Origin: Anaeromyces robustus
Lineage: Eukaryota; Neocallimastigomycota; Neocallimastigomycetes; Neocallimastigales; Neocallimastigaceae
DNA: 64,000 nucleotides
Reading direction: 5' to 3'
Assembly: GCA_002104895.1 (NCBI GenBank)
Contig: MCFG01000352.1
Coordinates: forward strand, 1-64,000
Part shown: positions 38,970 through 51,748 of the stretch, in pieces
How positions within the stretch are numbered: position 1 is the first letter of the stretch
Layout of the letters: each line of letters starts with the position of its first letter
Position numbers and translations under genes: made by a program
Notes under the pieces: model-generated
Told to the model about the DNA's origin: nothing
Seen by the model: only the letters and a program-made list of their open reading frames with translations
Database searches by the model: none

Positions 38970-39026
<57 letters not shown>

Positions 39027-40882
39027 AAAAAAAGAAAAAGAAAAATAATGACATTAATATAAGTATTTTTCTTTTTATTTATATTTAATACAATTAAGTT
39101 ATTGTAGTGCCAAAAAAAAAAAAAAAACTGATAACAATTTTTTATATAATAAATTTATTTATTTATTTATTTATTTAATATTTTTATAACAGTATTAAAA
39201 ATTTATAATATATCTTAATGATTATTACTTTTTTTTCCCCTAAAAAGAAAAGTTTTGAATCTTTTATCCATATTTCTAATAAAAATTGTTTTTTATTTCT
39301 TTTATTTGCTTTAATCACTGTAATAACAAACAATGATTTATATTATTTAAACTATTATAATAAAATTAGATGAATAATGGCAATAATAATAACAACAACG
39401 AAAACAAACAAACAAACTAATAATTATAAAATTAAAACTATGTAAAAAAAAAAAAAAGATCAATTTGTTCTTAATTAAATTATTCTTATTCAGTAATATT
39501 GTTTTAAAAACAATAACAATAACAATACGATTTAAAGTTTTAATAAGGAAAATAAAATGATGAGCATTTTTTATAATTTATTATTCTATATATTATCATT
39601 ATATTTACTTTAGAATATAATTTAATATTTTTTATATTTTAATTAAATAAAATATATTATTTATTATATTATAATATAATAAGTGTTATATAGAATTCAT
39701 TTAGTTAATAAAATATAAAAAACTATACAAAATATGTATCATATAATATATATAATATATATAAAGTATATTATTCCATTCATTAAAATAATATATTATT
39801 GGTATAATTTACTATATATTATGATATAAATGTTGTTTTTATTAAGTTAAAAAAAAATTTAATCTAATATTTAAAAAAAATTTACCGAATAAATTAAAAA
39901 TCAATTTTCTTTTTTTTTTAAAAAAGTTTTTTTATTAATTAATAAAGTTTTAAAAGATTAATATTTATATATATTTTCATAAAAAAAAAATAATAAAAAT
40001 TTCAAATTTAAAATTTTATTCGTTAACAGAAATTATTTAATAAACTTTAAAATTTTTAATTTTTTTTTTGGTTAAATGAAACCTTTATTTATTACAGAAT
40101 ATAAATCATTATATATTATATATTATATATTATATAATTTTCAGGTTTAATATTTACTTCTATATATGGAAGGTCTTTATTTCTTTCTTTTTTTTTTTTT
40201 TTTTTTACAGATTTTCTATTATATTAAGATAATAGTAAAAAAAAATAAGTAGTATAAATAATTAATAATAATAATTTTCAATAATATATAAATAATTAAT
40301 AATAATTATCAATGATATATAAATAATTAATAATAATTATCAATAATAATTAAATATAAATAATTAATAATTTATAATTCAATCATATTAAATTATAAAT
40401 GTTTTTAAGTATTTGTAACTCAGAGCAATCATATTAATCATTATGATTTTTTAGTTAAAAGATTTATTTAATAAATATTATAAATGAAATAAATAATGAT
40501 TAATAATTATATGCTTAAATTGATTCATCAATATTTTAAGGAGAATTTTAATTATTAATGGTTTAATTTAATAGTAGTAATATTATATAATAATTATTAT
40601 AGATAATAATATGTGAAAGGAATTTTCTAAAATATTATTTTATTATTTAAATAATAATAAAAATAATAATTAATTAATTATTATTAATATTAATTATTTA
40701 ATAATAAATAATTAATAATAAATAATTAAATAATAAATTATAGAATTAATAATATATTTATAATATATTTAATATTAAATATATTATAAATAAAGAATTG
40801 ATCTCTAATATTTCATTAATTTTTTTAAGAATTCGTTTCATATTCTTTTTCATTATTATTATATTAAAAATTAAATAAAAAA

Positions 40883-40915
<33 letters not shown>

Positions 40916-41926
40916 TTTTTATATAAATTTATATATGATATATATTATAATATGTTTGATGAAACTTTAAATTTAAAATTTATGATTAAGGCTATCCATA
41001 TATAAAAATTCAATAATTAAAAGTATATAACAAAAAATTTTAAAGAATAAAGTATATAATTATAGAATTATTTATTTATTTTATGTTTTTAATAAATAAA
41101 CAATATATTAATAAACACATATATTTATACAATTATGTAATAAGTAATTAATTATACGTTAATATAAATTTAAAAAAAAAAGAGGCAAGTAAAACTATTG
41201 GATCTAAATTTGTTATTTTATATATTGATTATTGTATACGTATTACAATATTTGATATTACAAATACAAATATAAATAAGAAAGTAAAAAGAAAATGTAA
41301 AATTACATATATATATGTTTTATTTATTATTATTACTATTGTTTTCCTTCATTTCAAATATTATATAAATTTAAATTTCTTTTTTATTATTTTTTTTCTA
41401 ATAGAATTTTATTAAAAATATTAATTATTTTTACTATTTTTCAAATTCCTTATTTTATTATATCTTAAAAATGTTTTTCTTTAATCCATATTAAAAAAGT
41501 AAAAAAACAAAAACCATGCTTTTTTAATATTTTGATTATTATTTTTTTAAGAGTTAATCAAAATTAAATTATTAAATTTTAATTATTAAAAAAAAAAAGG
41601 AGAGAGTTAAATCAAAATTTTACATTCCGATTTGAAGAATAATTGAAATAATTAATAAATAAATTGTAAATCCAGGATTAATTATGGTAAAAAATTTTTT
41701 AATTGTGTAGGACAAAATTTATTATATTTAATAATTAATAATGATTAATAATAATTTATTGTTTTAATTATTATTATTTTACTATTATTCATATTATTAC
41801 TAATTTTATATAATATAATAATTATTATTATTATATTTAAATAATTAATCTTAATATTTAATCTTTTAATTAATTATTATTATTTAATTATAAGTATTTT
41901 ATTAATGGAAAGAAAATAGAGAAAAA

Positions 41927-41958
<32 letters not shown>

Positions 41959-42880
41959 GCAAGATGTAATAAAATTAATAAAAAAAATTTTTTTTTAAAA
42001 TTTATTAACAAATATTTAATAGTTGTCTAATAATGCTATTTATTAAAAGTATTATTATTATTATTAAATATTAATTATTTAATTTTATTTTTTAAATGAT
42101 AGTTAATGTTTTTTTTTAAATAATAAAAAATCAAATCAATAAAAATAATTATACTTTATTATATTTTACATATTATTATATAAAATAATAAAATATAAAA
42201 AAGTAATAATGAAAGAAAGCTATAATTATATTTTTTTATAGTTTAATTGAATATAAAAATTTCTATGTATTTTTTTTATTAAAATAATATGATATTGAAA
42301 ACTTGAATAATAAAAACAAATAAATAATCAAAACAAAAAACAAAAAAATTATATCCACTATTCATATTCATATATTAAATACATTTGAGAAATTTCTAAT
42401 AAATTTTAATTGGAAAGTTTTTTTTTGTTATTTTTATCGTATTACATTATGTATTCATTAATATTTAATACATTGTATTACTTCAATAACTAAATAATAT
42501 TAATATATATTAAGTATAAGTCTATTATATTGATAGATATAAATAAATTATATTATTATATATATTATATAATATTTTTTGAATAATAATGGAATAACTT
42601 CCATCAATATAACATGTAATTTAATAATAATTAAAGTTTATGATGTTCATTAATAATAATTTTTTTATTAACTTTGTACTTTAAAAAAAATAAAATTTTA
42701 ATAATTTTCTTTTTTCAACTATTATACATATTCGTTGGGATATTATTGGATTATGTTATTTAAAACAGTTTTAAAGTAGAATATTTAATTATGATTCTAT
42801 GGAAATACATTGAATTTAATATAGTTTCAATTATAATACATATATTAATAATTTATATTAAATATATTAATATTTATTAT

Positions 42881-42977
42881 ATAATATGATATTAATTATA
42901 ATTAATTGACTAATATATTATACAATATAAATCATATTAATTAAAATGTATTCACTTTTAAATTAATATCATATTAT
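42881..42977. repeat. Inverted repeat with 17-bp perfect arms
   Basis: ATAATATGATATTAATT (42881-42897) is the exact reverse complement of 42961-42977; the spacer is 63 bases. The composition is nearly pure AT, so chance is possible. Confidence 0.6.
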
Positions 42978-45900
42978 GATTATATATACAATATATTATC
43001 ATAAATTTTATTATATATAAATTTTTTAAGATTTTTCAAATTAAGAGTTTTAGAAGAATTTCCAATAAAAGAAAAATTGGTTTTTAATGTAACACAAATA
43101 TTATCAATTTAAATTAAAAAATTTTCCAATTTAGGTCATATTGAATTACTTGATGTAACACAAAATGTATTTAATAAAAATATTAAGTTAACTTTTTTTT
43201 TATTTCAATTTAAAATACATTAATAATATATTATAAATATAATTTTTATATTATAAAAATATATTACATATATATTAATTTATATATTACTTATGTTTGT
43301 TCTGATATTTAAAAAAAAAAAAAGAAAGATGAAATGTAAGATACAATTTTTTCTTGTTATATATTTATAAAAAATAAAAAAAAAAAAAAAAAAAAAAAAG
43401 AATTGAAGAATTACCTATTTATAAAAGATAACAAAAACAACAAAAAAGAAAATATTTTAAATAATAATTCTTTAGAATATTTAAGGTTAATGCTAGCCTC
43501 ATCTTTTTTTTTTATAACATTTTAAATTATTAAAAAAAAATAATAATTTTATAAAGTTTTATACTTGTTTTTGTTACATTAAATCAATAAAAAATAAAAT
43601 AATCAAATGACAATCAAATGTAATGCAAAATATAATTCTAATTTCTGTTTTATTTTAAAAGGTAACCTTTTTTTTATTTTACAATAGTTAAAAAAAATAA
43701 ATTACATTCTATATACCTTTTATTTTATTTAATTTTTACTTTTTTATTTGTTTTTTTATTTTTATCTTTATTTTTTTTTTATTTTTTTGGTAATAGTACA
43801 ATAATTTCTTGGTATTTCATTTATTTCATTTAATAATTTTTTAATGATTAACAATAACAAAAATGTAATGATTATTAATGACAATAAAAACAATATTTAA
43901 AATATTGAAATTTTTAAAAATAAATAAATAAATAGAAAAAAAAATACAAATTTATAATTAATATATTATAAAATTTATTATAATATATAATAATATAAAT
44001 TATTAATTTTACTTTATTTTAAATGTTAAAAATTTATAAAAAGGAAAACAAAATGTTTCAAAAAATTTAATTTAACCATATAAGTCAAGTAATAAAATAA
44101 TCAAAAATATTAAAAAAATTTTTTTAATGATAATTATAAATATATAAATAATATATATATAAATAAATTGGAATGTATTAGAAACAGAAAAAAAATATAT
44201 TAATATTTATTAAATATATATATAAATATATATTCCAATAATATTGTATTTATTGATATTAAGTAAAATGTTTATATTTATATTTATATTAATAATTAAT
44301 AATTTGATTTTAATTATTTTTTATTTTTTATTTATTTTTTTTTTTTTTTAATTTTTTTTTAAACCCCTTTATACATTTTAAAAAAAAGCTAGTACATTTT
44401 TATTATTTTAATACTTCTTTTTTTTAATAAAACTTACTTTGGTAATGAATTTTTTTGTAATCATTTTTTTTTGTATTATTTTGAAAACAAAAAAAAAAAT
44501 ACAAAATAAAAAATTATATGGTTATATATTTTTAAATTTAATTTCTTAATGTTTTTATTAAAAAAAAAAGAATTCTAATGTTTTAACGATTCAACTTGCT
44601 TTATAATAAAAGCAAAAAAAAAAAAAATAAAAAGATTTTTTATCAAAGTAAATCATTTGGAATAAAAAAAAAGAAAAGGAAAGATTAATTATGTAATCAT
44701 AAAAAGTTATTAATTGAATTTTTAGAATTGTTTTATATTATGATTACTTGCCAATATCAATCTAAAATCTATTATTATATACATTGACTTGATTTTATTC
44801 TTTTTAAAAATTTTTTGTTAGTTGTCAATGATATTTTTTATTTTTATAATGTATACCATAGTTTAACAGAAAAAAAAAGTAAAAAACCTAAGACGGAAAA
44901 CTAAAATTTTTTTTTTTTTAAGAGATAAATTAATAACTAAAATGATAAATGATGATGATAATGATTGATATAATGATTGATAATTAATAATTAATAATTA
45001 TCATTTATTATTTTAATCGACGTTAAAATTTCTATTCAATTTATCCATATTGTATTACTGCAGAGGAAATGTGGTAATACAAAAAAAAAATATCCGAATT
45101 TTTTTTTTTTTTTAAAAAATAAAACAAAATAAAATATAAGAATGTAAGAAAAACAAAAAACAAATTAGATGCATAAACTTTTTTGAAAAAAAAAATTTTT
45201 TTTTCTTATAAAGTTGTGGAGGCCTTTTTTTTTGTCTTTTTATATTAAATTAAATTAAATTATATTATTTTCCCCTCTATAGCAGATTTTTTAATTTTTC
45301 TTTTTTCTTTTTTTAAATCTTAAATTTGCATTATTTCTTTTTAAAAGATTAAGTTATGATTAAGTTTATATTTAAAAAAAAAATATAGTGATGGCAAATA
45401 TTATATTTAAATCAAAATCGAAATCAGTTAAATATAAAAATAAAGATTTCCATTATTATATAAAAAAAAAGAAACAAAAAAAAAATTTTTTTTTCTTATA
45501 CATAAAATTATTAAAAAGAAAAAGAAAAAACTTCCTTATACATAAAATTTTTAAAAAGAAAAAAAAAAAAAATACATTTTTTCAAGATTTCTAATTCTGC
45601 TATTGTTTTTTATTAAAAAAACTTTAATTTTCTATTTTCTATTTTTTTTTTGTTTTTCTATATTTAAAATTTTGGAACAATTTCATTTATCAAAAATTGT
45701 AAATTAATAATATTAATAATGTCATTATTAGTTTTTACCATTGGTTTATTTTATTCTTATTAATTTAATAATTATAATTGTAATACTATAAACTAGAACT
45801 ATGATTTTTAATTATGATAATTTTTACTGTATATAATATATCATTATTTAATAATAATGATTAATTGGTTTATAAACATCTTATTTTATAGTGAGGATAA

Positions 45901-46679
45901 TTAATGTTATGAATAATTTTGTTTCAAAAATTCATCAAAATTAATTATTATCATATAAAATGAATTCTTATTTGTTCTCTCTTTCTCATTATCTTTCTAT
46001 CTTTTAATATCTCTCTAAATATTAATATATAAAAATTAAAAATGAGGATATTTACAATAAATAATTAATTTACATTTCATTTCATTTTTTTTAATCTATT
46101 TTTAATATTATTTTTTTTTTTTATACAGATTTTGTTTCTTGTATTTTTTTTAATTATATTTTTTATTTAAATTTCATTAAATAATAGATTTGTATACAAG
46201 AAAAACTGTATACAATATTAATAATTATTATAGAAAAAGCTTATTCGTTATTAAAATATGTAATATCATTATGATATAATAAAATAAATGAAATGAAAGC
46301 ATTTTGTATCAAAATTTTAATAAACTTTAATTATTATTACATTTTCATTATATAAAAAAGAAAAAACTTTCAACTTTATATAATATACTTTATATATTAT
46401 ATTTTAATTTATTTAATTAAAAGAATTTATTATTATGTATTATTATTTATGAATAATAATATATTATTAATATACATAAATATATTGTATAATATAATTT
46501 TATTATATTTATAATATATGGTAAATCATAAAAATAAATAATAATAATAAACAATAAAAATAATAAATATGTAATAATGTATAACAATTAAATATAAATA
46601 AATAATAAAATAATAATAGAATAATATAAATAATAATTAATAATTAATAATTAATAATTAATTATTTAAAAAATTTAAT

Positions 46680-46930
<251 letters not shown>

Positions 46931-47771
46931 CATTAATAATTAAAATTGTTAATAGTAAAGATAGATCATTAATATTCATAATTAAAATTTAATTTAATAT
47001 GAGAATGGTAAAAGAATAATAATTGGCAAGCATATTTTTTAAAATTTATGAAAGATACTTTTACTAATATTAAAATTCCAAGATAAAGTAATTCGTTAAA
47101 ATTTGTTTTATACTGAATTACTCTAATAATAACATTTAATAGTTTAATTATACAAAATAAAATAAAAAATGCAAAAATATAAATATTAATTTAATTAATT
47201 TTATTTTATTATTAAAAAGCATTTTATGAAAAGATATTTATTTATTCTTCTTATATAAAACAAGGTCTTAGGGTCTAAATCTTAACTTTAATTAAATAAT
47301 TGTCTACTAATTATATTATTTTATTTATAAAAAAATATTAATTACTTTTTATTTAATATTAAAAATAATAATTAAATAAAAATATTGCCAAATTTAATGA
47401 AATAATAAAATAAAAAAGGTAAATGTGATGCAAATTAAGGTCATTATCTTTGAAATAACGGACTTTTAAATTTATTTTATTTCTCTATTTATAAAATAAC
47501 TAAAAAAAAGTGAGATATTACCTAATTAAATTAATTTTATATCCTGTCAAAAATATAGTAATATTAAGAATTAAAAAAAAATGAATGATCTAAATTAAAT
47601 TACTTTCCAAGAAAAATGAATGACATAATAATAATATAATTAGTAGACAGACAGTTACATTTATTTATTAAAATATTAAAATGATTTTTGTAATTAATAT
47701 TTATATAAAAAATATGATAGACAAAATGTCTATTAATGTTAAATAAAAACTATTTTGTTTTAGTAATATTA

Positions 47772-47804
47772 GTAAATCATAAAATACAATATTTTATGAT
47801 TTAC
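47772..47804. repeat. Perfect hairpin, 15-bp arms, CAA loop
   Basis: GTAAATCATAAAATA (47772-47786) and TATTTTATGATTTAC (47790-47804) pair perfectly around CAA. Confidence 0.85.
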
Positions 47805-48107
47805 ATTATTGTATATATAATATGTTTTACATTAATTAATGTATTGTATTATTGTACATTATTATTCATATTTGATTATATTAATTTTCATGTAATATAT
47901 AATATATGTAATATGTAATATGTTTATATATAATGTAATATATGAATTTATTTTATTTATATTCTACTACTTTTTTTTCTTTAATATACATTATTATTAT
48001 TAAAATTATTAGGTGTAACATTAAAATATAATTAATTAAAATTATAAATATATAAAAAATAAATAAAAAAGAAATGAAAGAAATATTTGATAGAAAAATA
48101 ATAAATA

Positions 48108-48109
48108 AT

Positions 48110-48200
<91 letters not shown>

Positions 48201-48206
48201 GTAAAT
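48108..48206. repeat. Compound TAA then TAAA microsatellite
   Basis: TAA units up to about 48146 are followed by about 14 TAAA units, the last two with GTAA variants. Confidence 0.93.
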
Positions 48207-49174
48207 AAGTAAATAAAAAAGTATTTGTTTTATTATTATTAATTTTTTAATATTGCTATTAATAGAAGTTCAATAACGAGAAACATTAATAAAATAATAA
48301 AATACTTTGAAATATTGTTGAACCAATAAAATTTATAGAAATAATATATATAATAATATATGTTGAATACTCTATAAAATGATAAATTAATAGAATTTTT
48401 TTATTGTCAAATATCTTGTATTATATATTATAAAATATTCATTATTATATAATAATTTTTTAATAAATATTTAATATATATTAATATATTATATAATATA
48501 TATAATTAATATAAATAATAATTGTTAATAATTACAAATTTAATTAATTAATAATAAAATTATTAATCATATTAAATTAATAAAAATATATATTTTATTT
48601 AATTGATATAATATATTTAAATATATTAATAATATATGAACAGATATATTTTATTTTATAAGCATAATATATTTTTTAAGAGTAATTAAAAAATATTAAA
48701 ACAAAAAATTTATTATTTAATAAAATTTGAAAAAATAATAAATCTTTTTTTTTTTAATTATATTAAAATAATTTTATTTTTTTAATTTTTAAACTTTTTT
48801 CTTTTTTATATAAAGAAATATTAATTATTTATTAAATTTTTATTATCAAATATCTTTATTTTTTAAAAAAAATTTAATAAAGATATTAAGTGTATCAAAA
48901 AGTATATAAATATAGTCCAATTTTCTCCTCTTAAATTTTTTTTTTTTTTACTTTACTCTTAAAAATTCGTTTTAAGTTATTAATTAGATTTTTAAAAATT
49001 TTATAAAATATATATAATTAATTATATTTTTTTAGTATTTAATAACTTATTCAATAAAGAGAAAAAAAAATTTTATTATTTAGTAAAATTTATTTAAATA
49101 AAATAATAAACAAAATAAAGTAAAATATTCAATTGTAAATTATACAAATTTTTTATTTATTTAAAATATTCAAA

Positions 49175-50296
49175 ATGATTAGTGCAATTAAAGATAGTTC
49201 AGTTAAAAGAAGTAGAAAGAAGTCTTTTAGAGTAACTTTTGCTCCAGGTACAAAAACTGAAGAAGAACAAATTAATAATTTTGTTAAAGCAGTTGAATGT
49301 AAAGGTCCAGGAATAGATGACCTTAGTAAAATGATAAAGTGTTTACCATCAAAAAACACAACACAACAAACTGAAAAACGTCGTGACGAAGAAGCTGAAT
49401 CAATTTCAAATATTATCGTTCAATTAAGAAAAACTTTAGATAATATGCTTGAAAAGGAATGTAACGTCAATCAAATTAATATTGATAATATTAAAATTGA
49501 AAGTGAAAGACGTTCAAGTAACTCTAGTCTTGCCTCTGTTGATTCAGCTATTGCTGATTGTAGTAAAAGCAATGAATATTACAAGGAATTAAAAGCTAAA
49601 GATGAAGCTAACTGTGAAGGTAATGATGAATTAGATTTAAATGTAAATACTGATACCTCTACATCTATTTCATCACCAGATACTCGTCAAAAAGTATCTG
49701 ATTTACTTAAGGAGTTAGATAATTGTATTGAAGAATTAAGAGAAGATGATGTATATTTCCTAGAAGATGAAACTTGCCAATTATTGGAAAATGCAGTTTG
49801 TGTTAAGGATGTTTTCGCTACTGGTATTTTAATTGCATCATTTGTTCAAACTGAAACTGAAGTTACTCCATTAGAACAACAATATGCTGTTTTAACTGAT
49901 GACAAAATTTATATTTTTGAATCCAATAAATCCAAATCTCCAATTAAGTATACTTTTTCATTTTCAAATTGTAAAAACATAGAAAAATCTGTATATATGA
50001 ACAACACTTTAGAACTCTATGGTGAATATAAAAACAGTTTTAATGAAAAAGTTGCTGATAAGCTCTCTTTGATATTTTCCTCTGAAGAAGAATGTAATAT
50101 CTGGATTAAATTATTATTAGATATTATTAAAACTTCATTCTCTCCATCAATTCCATATCCAAAGAGAACAGTTTCTTTAAACAATAATGTAAATAGTGAA
50201 TATTATGACATGTCTGCCGATTATTATAATCCAAGACAAACAATTTTATCAGCTTTATGTGTCTTAGAAGGCATAGAAAAGTCTAAATCTTTATAA
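49175..50296 (+). CDS. Protein with PH-like domain, unknown function
   Basis: Intronless, 373 residues, strongly GC-enriched relative to flanks. The N-terminus (about 1-30) is basic (VKRSRKKSFRVTFAPG), followed by a charged, partly helical region with Ser-rich patches (RRSSNSSLASVDSA) and a short helix near 171-190 (VSDLLKELDNCIEELRED). Residues about 205-318 have pleckstrin-homology character: a hydrophobic beta strand (ATGILIASFV), QYAVLTDDKIYIFES, alternating strands, then a final helix with the typical Trp (EEECNIWIKLLLDII). PH domains usually bind phosphoinositides or proteins at membranes or the cortex, which would be the role here by analogy. No enzymatic domain is seen. The PH call is from pattern, not search. 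The start is the first ATG after an AT-rich leader. Confidence 0.8.
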   Translation: MISAIKDSSVKRSRKKSFRVTFAPGTKTEEEQINNFVKAVECKGPGIDDLSKMIKCLPSKNTTQQTEKRRDEEAESISNIIVQLRKTLDNMLEKECNVNQINIDNIKIESERRSSNSSLASVDSAIADCSKSNEYYKELKAKDEANCEGNDELDLNVNTDTSTSISSPDTRQKVSDLLKELDNCIEELREDDVYFLEDETCQLLENAVCVKDVFATGILIASFVQTETEVTPLEQQYAVLTDDKIYIFESNKSKSPIKYTFSFSNCKNIEKSVYMNNTLELYGEYKNSFNEKVADKLSLIFSSEEECNIWIKLLLDIIKTSFSPSIPYPKRTVSLNNNVNSEYYDMSADYYNPRQTILSALCVLEGIEKSKSL

Positions 50297-51545
50297 ATTT
50301 TATGCTAATTTTTTTTTAAAAAAATTTTTTTATCTTCGCAATTAAATTTTATTATTTAAAATTAAATTAAAAACCAATTAACTTATTTAAATCAAATATC
50401 AAAACAAAAAAAAAGTCAAATATTTAAAATTAAAAAACAAAACAATTTTATCGCAATAAGAAAGATGTTTTTATATTTAAAAACATTTTTTCAAGTATTT
50501 AATTAAACAAAAAAATTTAAACAAAATATAATTAAAAGAGTATTAGATAATTATTTATACAATATAAACCATTTTAGACTTTTAATTATTTAATAACTCG
50601 TAATTAACTCATCATGACATTTTATCTAAAAAAGTGATGAGTAATAAATTAAGATATTATCAAATTAATTTAAATTAAAAAAAGATATAAAAAAAGAAAA
50701 ACTTTTTTTTATTTTGTTTTAAAAGAAAAAAAATCAACTTTTTTACATTAGAAATATTTAATTTACCCAATTTTTTCTTTTTAAACAAATAAAAGAAAGA
50801 TTTTGTAATTTATTTATTTTAATTTTTTTTTAAAAAAAAAAAAAAAATTTGTAATATATAATTTAATATACCAAACCAAAAATAATATAGTTTTTATAGA
50901 CTATTAATAATATATTTATTATAAATTAAACGTTTATATAGAGATACAACTCTAGAACTGTTAATTTATTACTATCTATAAATAATAATTAAAAGTATTT
51001 AATATTAAATACTAAACAAATAACTTTTAATATATAAATAATATATCTTTTAAATTTTGATATAATTAATTTTTTATAAAGATACATTTATTTAAATATT
51101 GAATAGTTGAATTATTTGATAAAAAAAATTAAAAATAAACAAAAAAGCAAATTAAATTTGTAAATATAAAAAAAAAAAAAACATAAAATAAACAAAATAT
51201 AATTGTAAATATAAAAGAATTATAAAAATTAAATTAAGAAGTAAAAATTAAAAAAATATAAAAAATAAAAAAAATAAATTAATAATAAAAATAAAAATAA
51301 AAATAAAAATAAAACATAAAAATAAAAAATAAGAAATTGTGTCTCATTTAAGTGTTTTTAATTGTTTTAAATTATGTAGAGTAAAAAAAAAAATTATTAT
51401 TATTTATAAATTTATTTAAAATCATTATTAAATTTTCTTTTATTTAAAATTAAATAGAATTCATAAGAAATTTCATTGATGATATGTTTTTTTTTTTTTT
51501 TTTTTTGATTTTATTCATTTCATTTACCATTGTTTCTTTTACAAT
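50297..51545. other. AT-rich intergenic stretch
   Basis: No gene seen. It contains poly-A/T runs and AAAATAAAAATAA-type repeats near 51284-51330. Confidence 0.65.
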
Positions 51546-51584
51546 CCTTCGATAGCTCAATCGGTAGAGCGGTTGACTTTAGAG
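51546..51584 (+). pseudogene. tRNA-Tyr-like 5' half (tRNA relic or SINE head)
   Basis: CCTTCGATAGCTCAATCGG followed by TAGAGCGG and TTGACTTTAGA matches the acceptor strand, D arm (A box TAGCTCAATCGG) and anticodon-loop side of eukaryotic tRNA-Tyr, where the usual loop is CTGTAGA. The anticodon position reads TTA instead of GTA. No T arm or 3' acceptor strand follows; the sequence runs into TATATA and poly-T. An A-run at about 51723-51738 ends the next 190 bases, so a tRNA-headed SINE is an alternative, but I found no B box and no target duplication. Confidence 0.6.
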
Positions 51585-51598
51585 TACAATAGTTGTTT

Positions 51599-51647
<49 letters not shown>

Positions 51648-51741
51648 CTCTAGGAAGTTTTTTTTTAGTTCTTTCTTAATATGAGTCTTTTATAAATTAG
51701 TTTTAGTTTATAATATATATATAAAAAAAAAAAAAAAATTC
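51585..51741. repeat. TA microsatellite, poly-T and A-rich tract upstream of LINE
   Basis: A TA dinucleotide run of about 30 bases (51603-51633) is followed by poly-T and, at 51723-51738, an A-run. It separates the tRNA-like segment from the LINE target site. Confidence 0.8.
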
Positions 51742-51748
51742 TTAGTTT

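Noticed and set aside
43027-43185. Possible gene fragment (reading RVLEEFPIKEKLVFN, later GHIELLDVTQNVF)
   Set aside because: Short, interrupted, and only slightly less AT-rich than the surroundings; the twofold ATGTAACACAAA is suggestive but insufficient.
45388-45594. Lys-rich 68-codon frame
   Set aside because: Opens at GTG, is mostly translated A-runs, and has no domain or conserved feature.
51546-51584. Functional ochre-reading tRNA
   Set aside because: Only the 5' half is present; no T arm, no 3' acceptor strand and no matching anticodon-stem partner were found.
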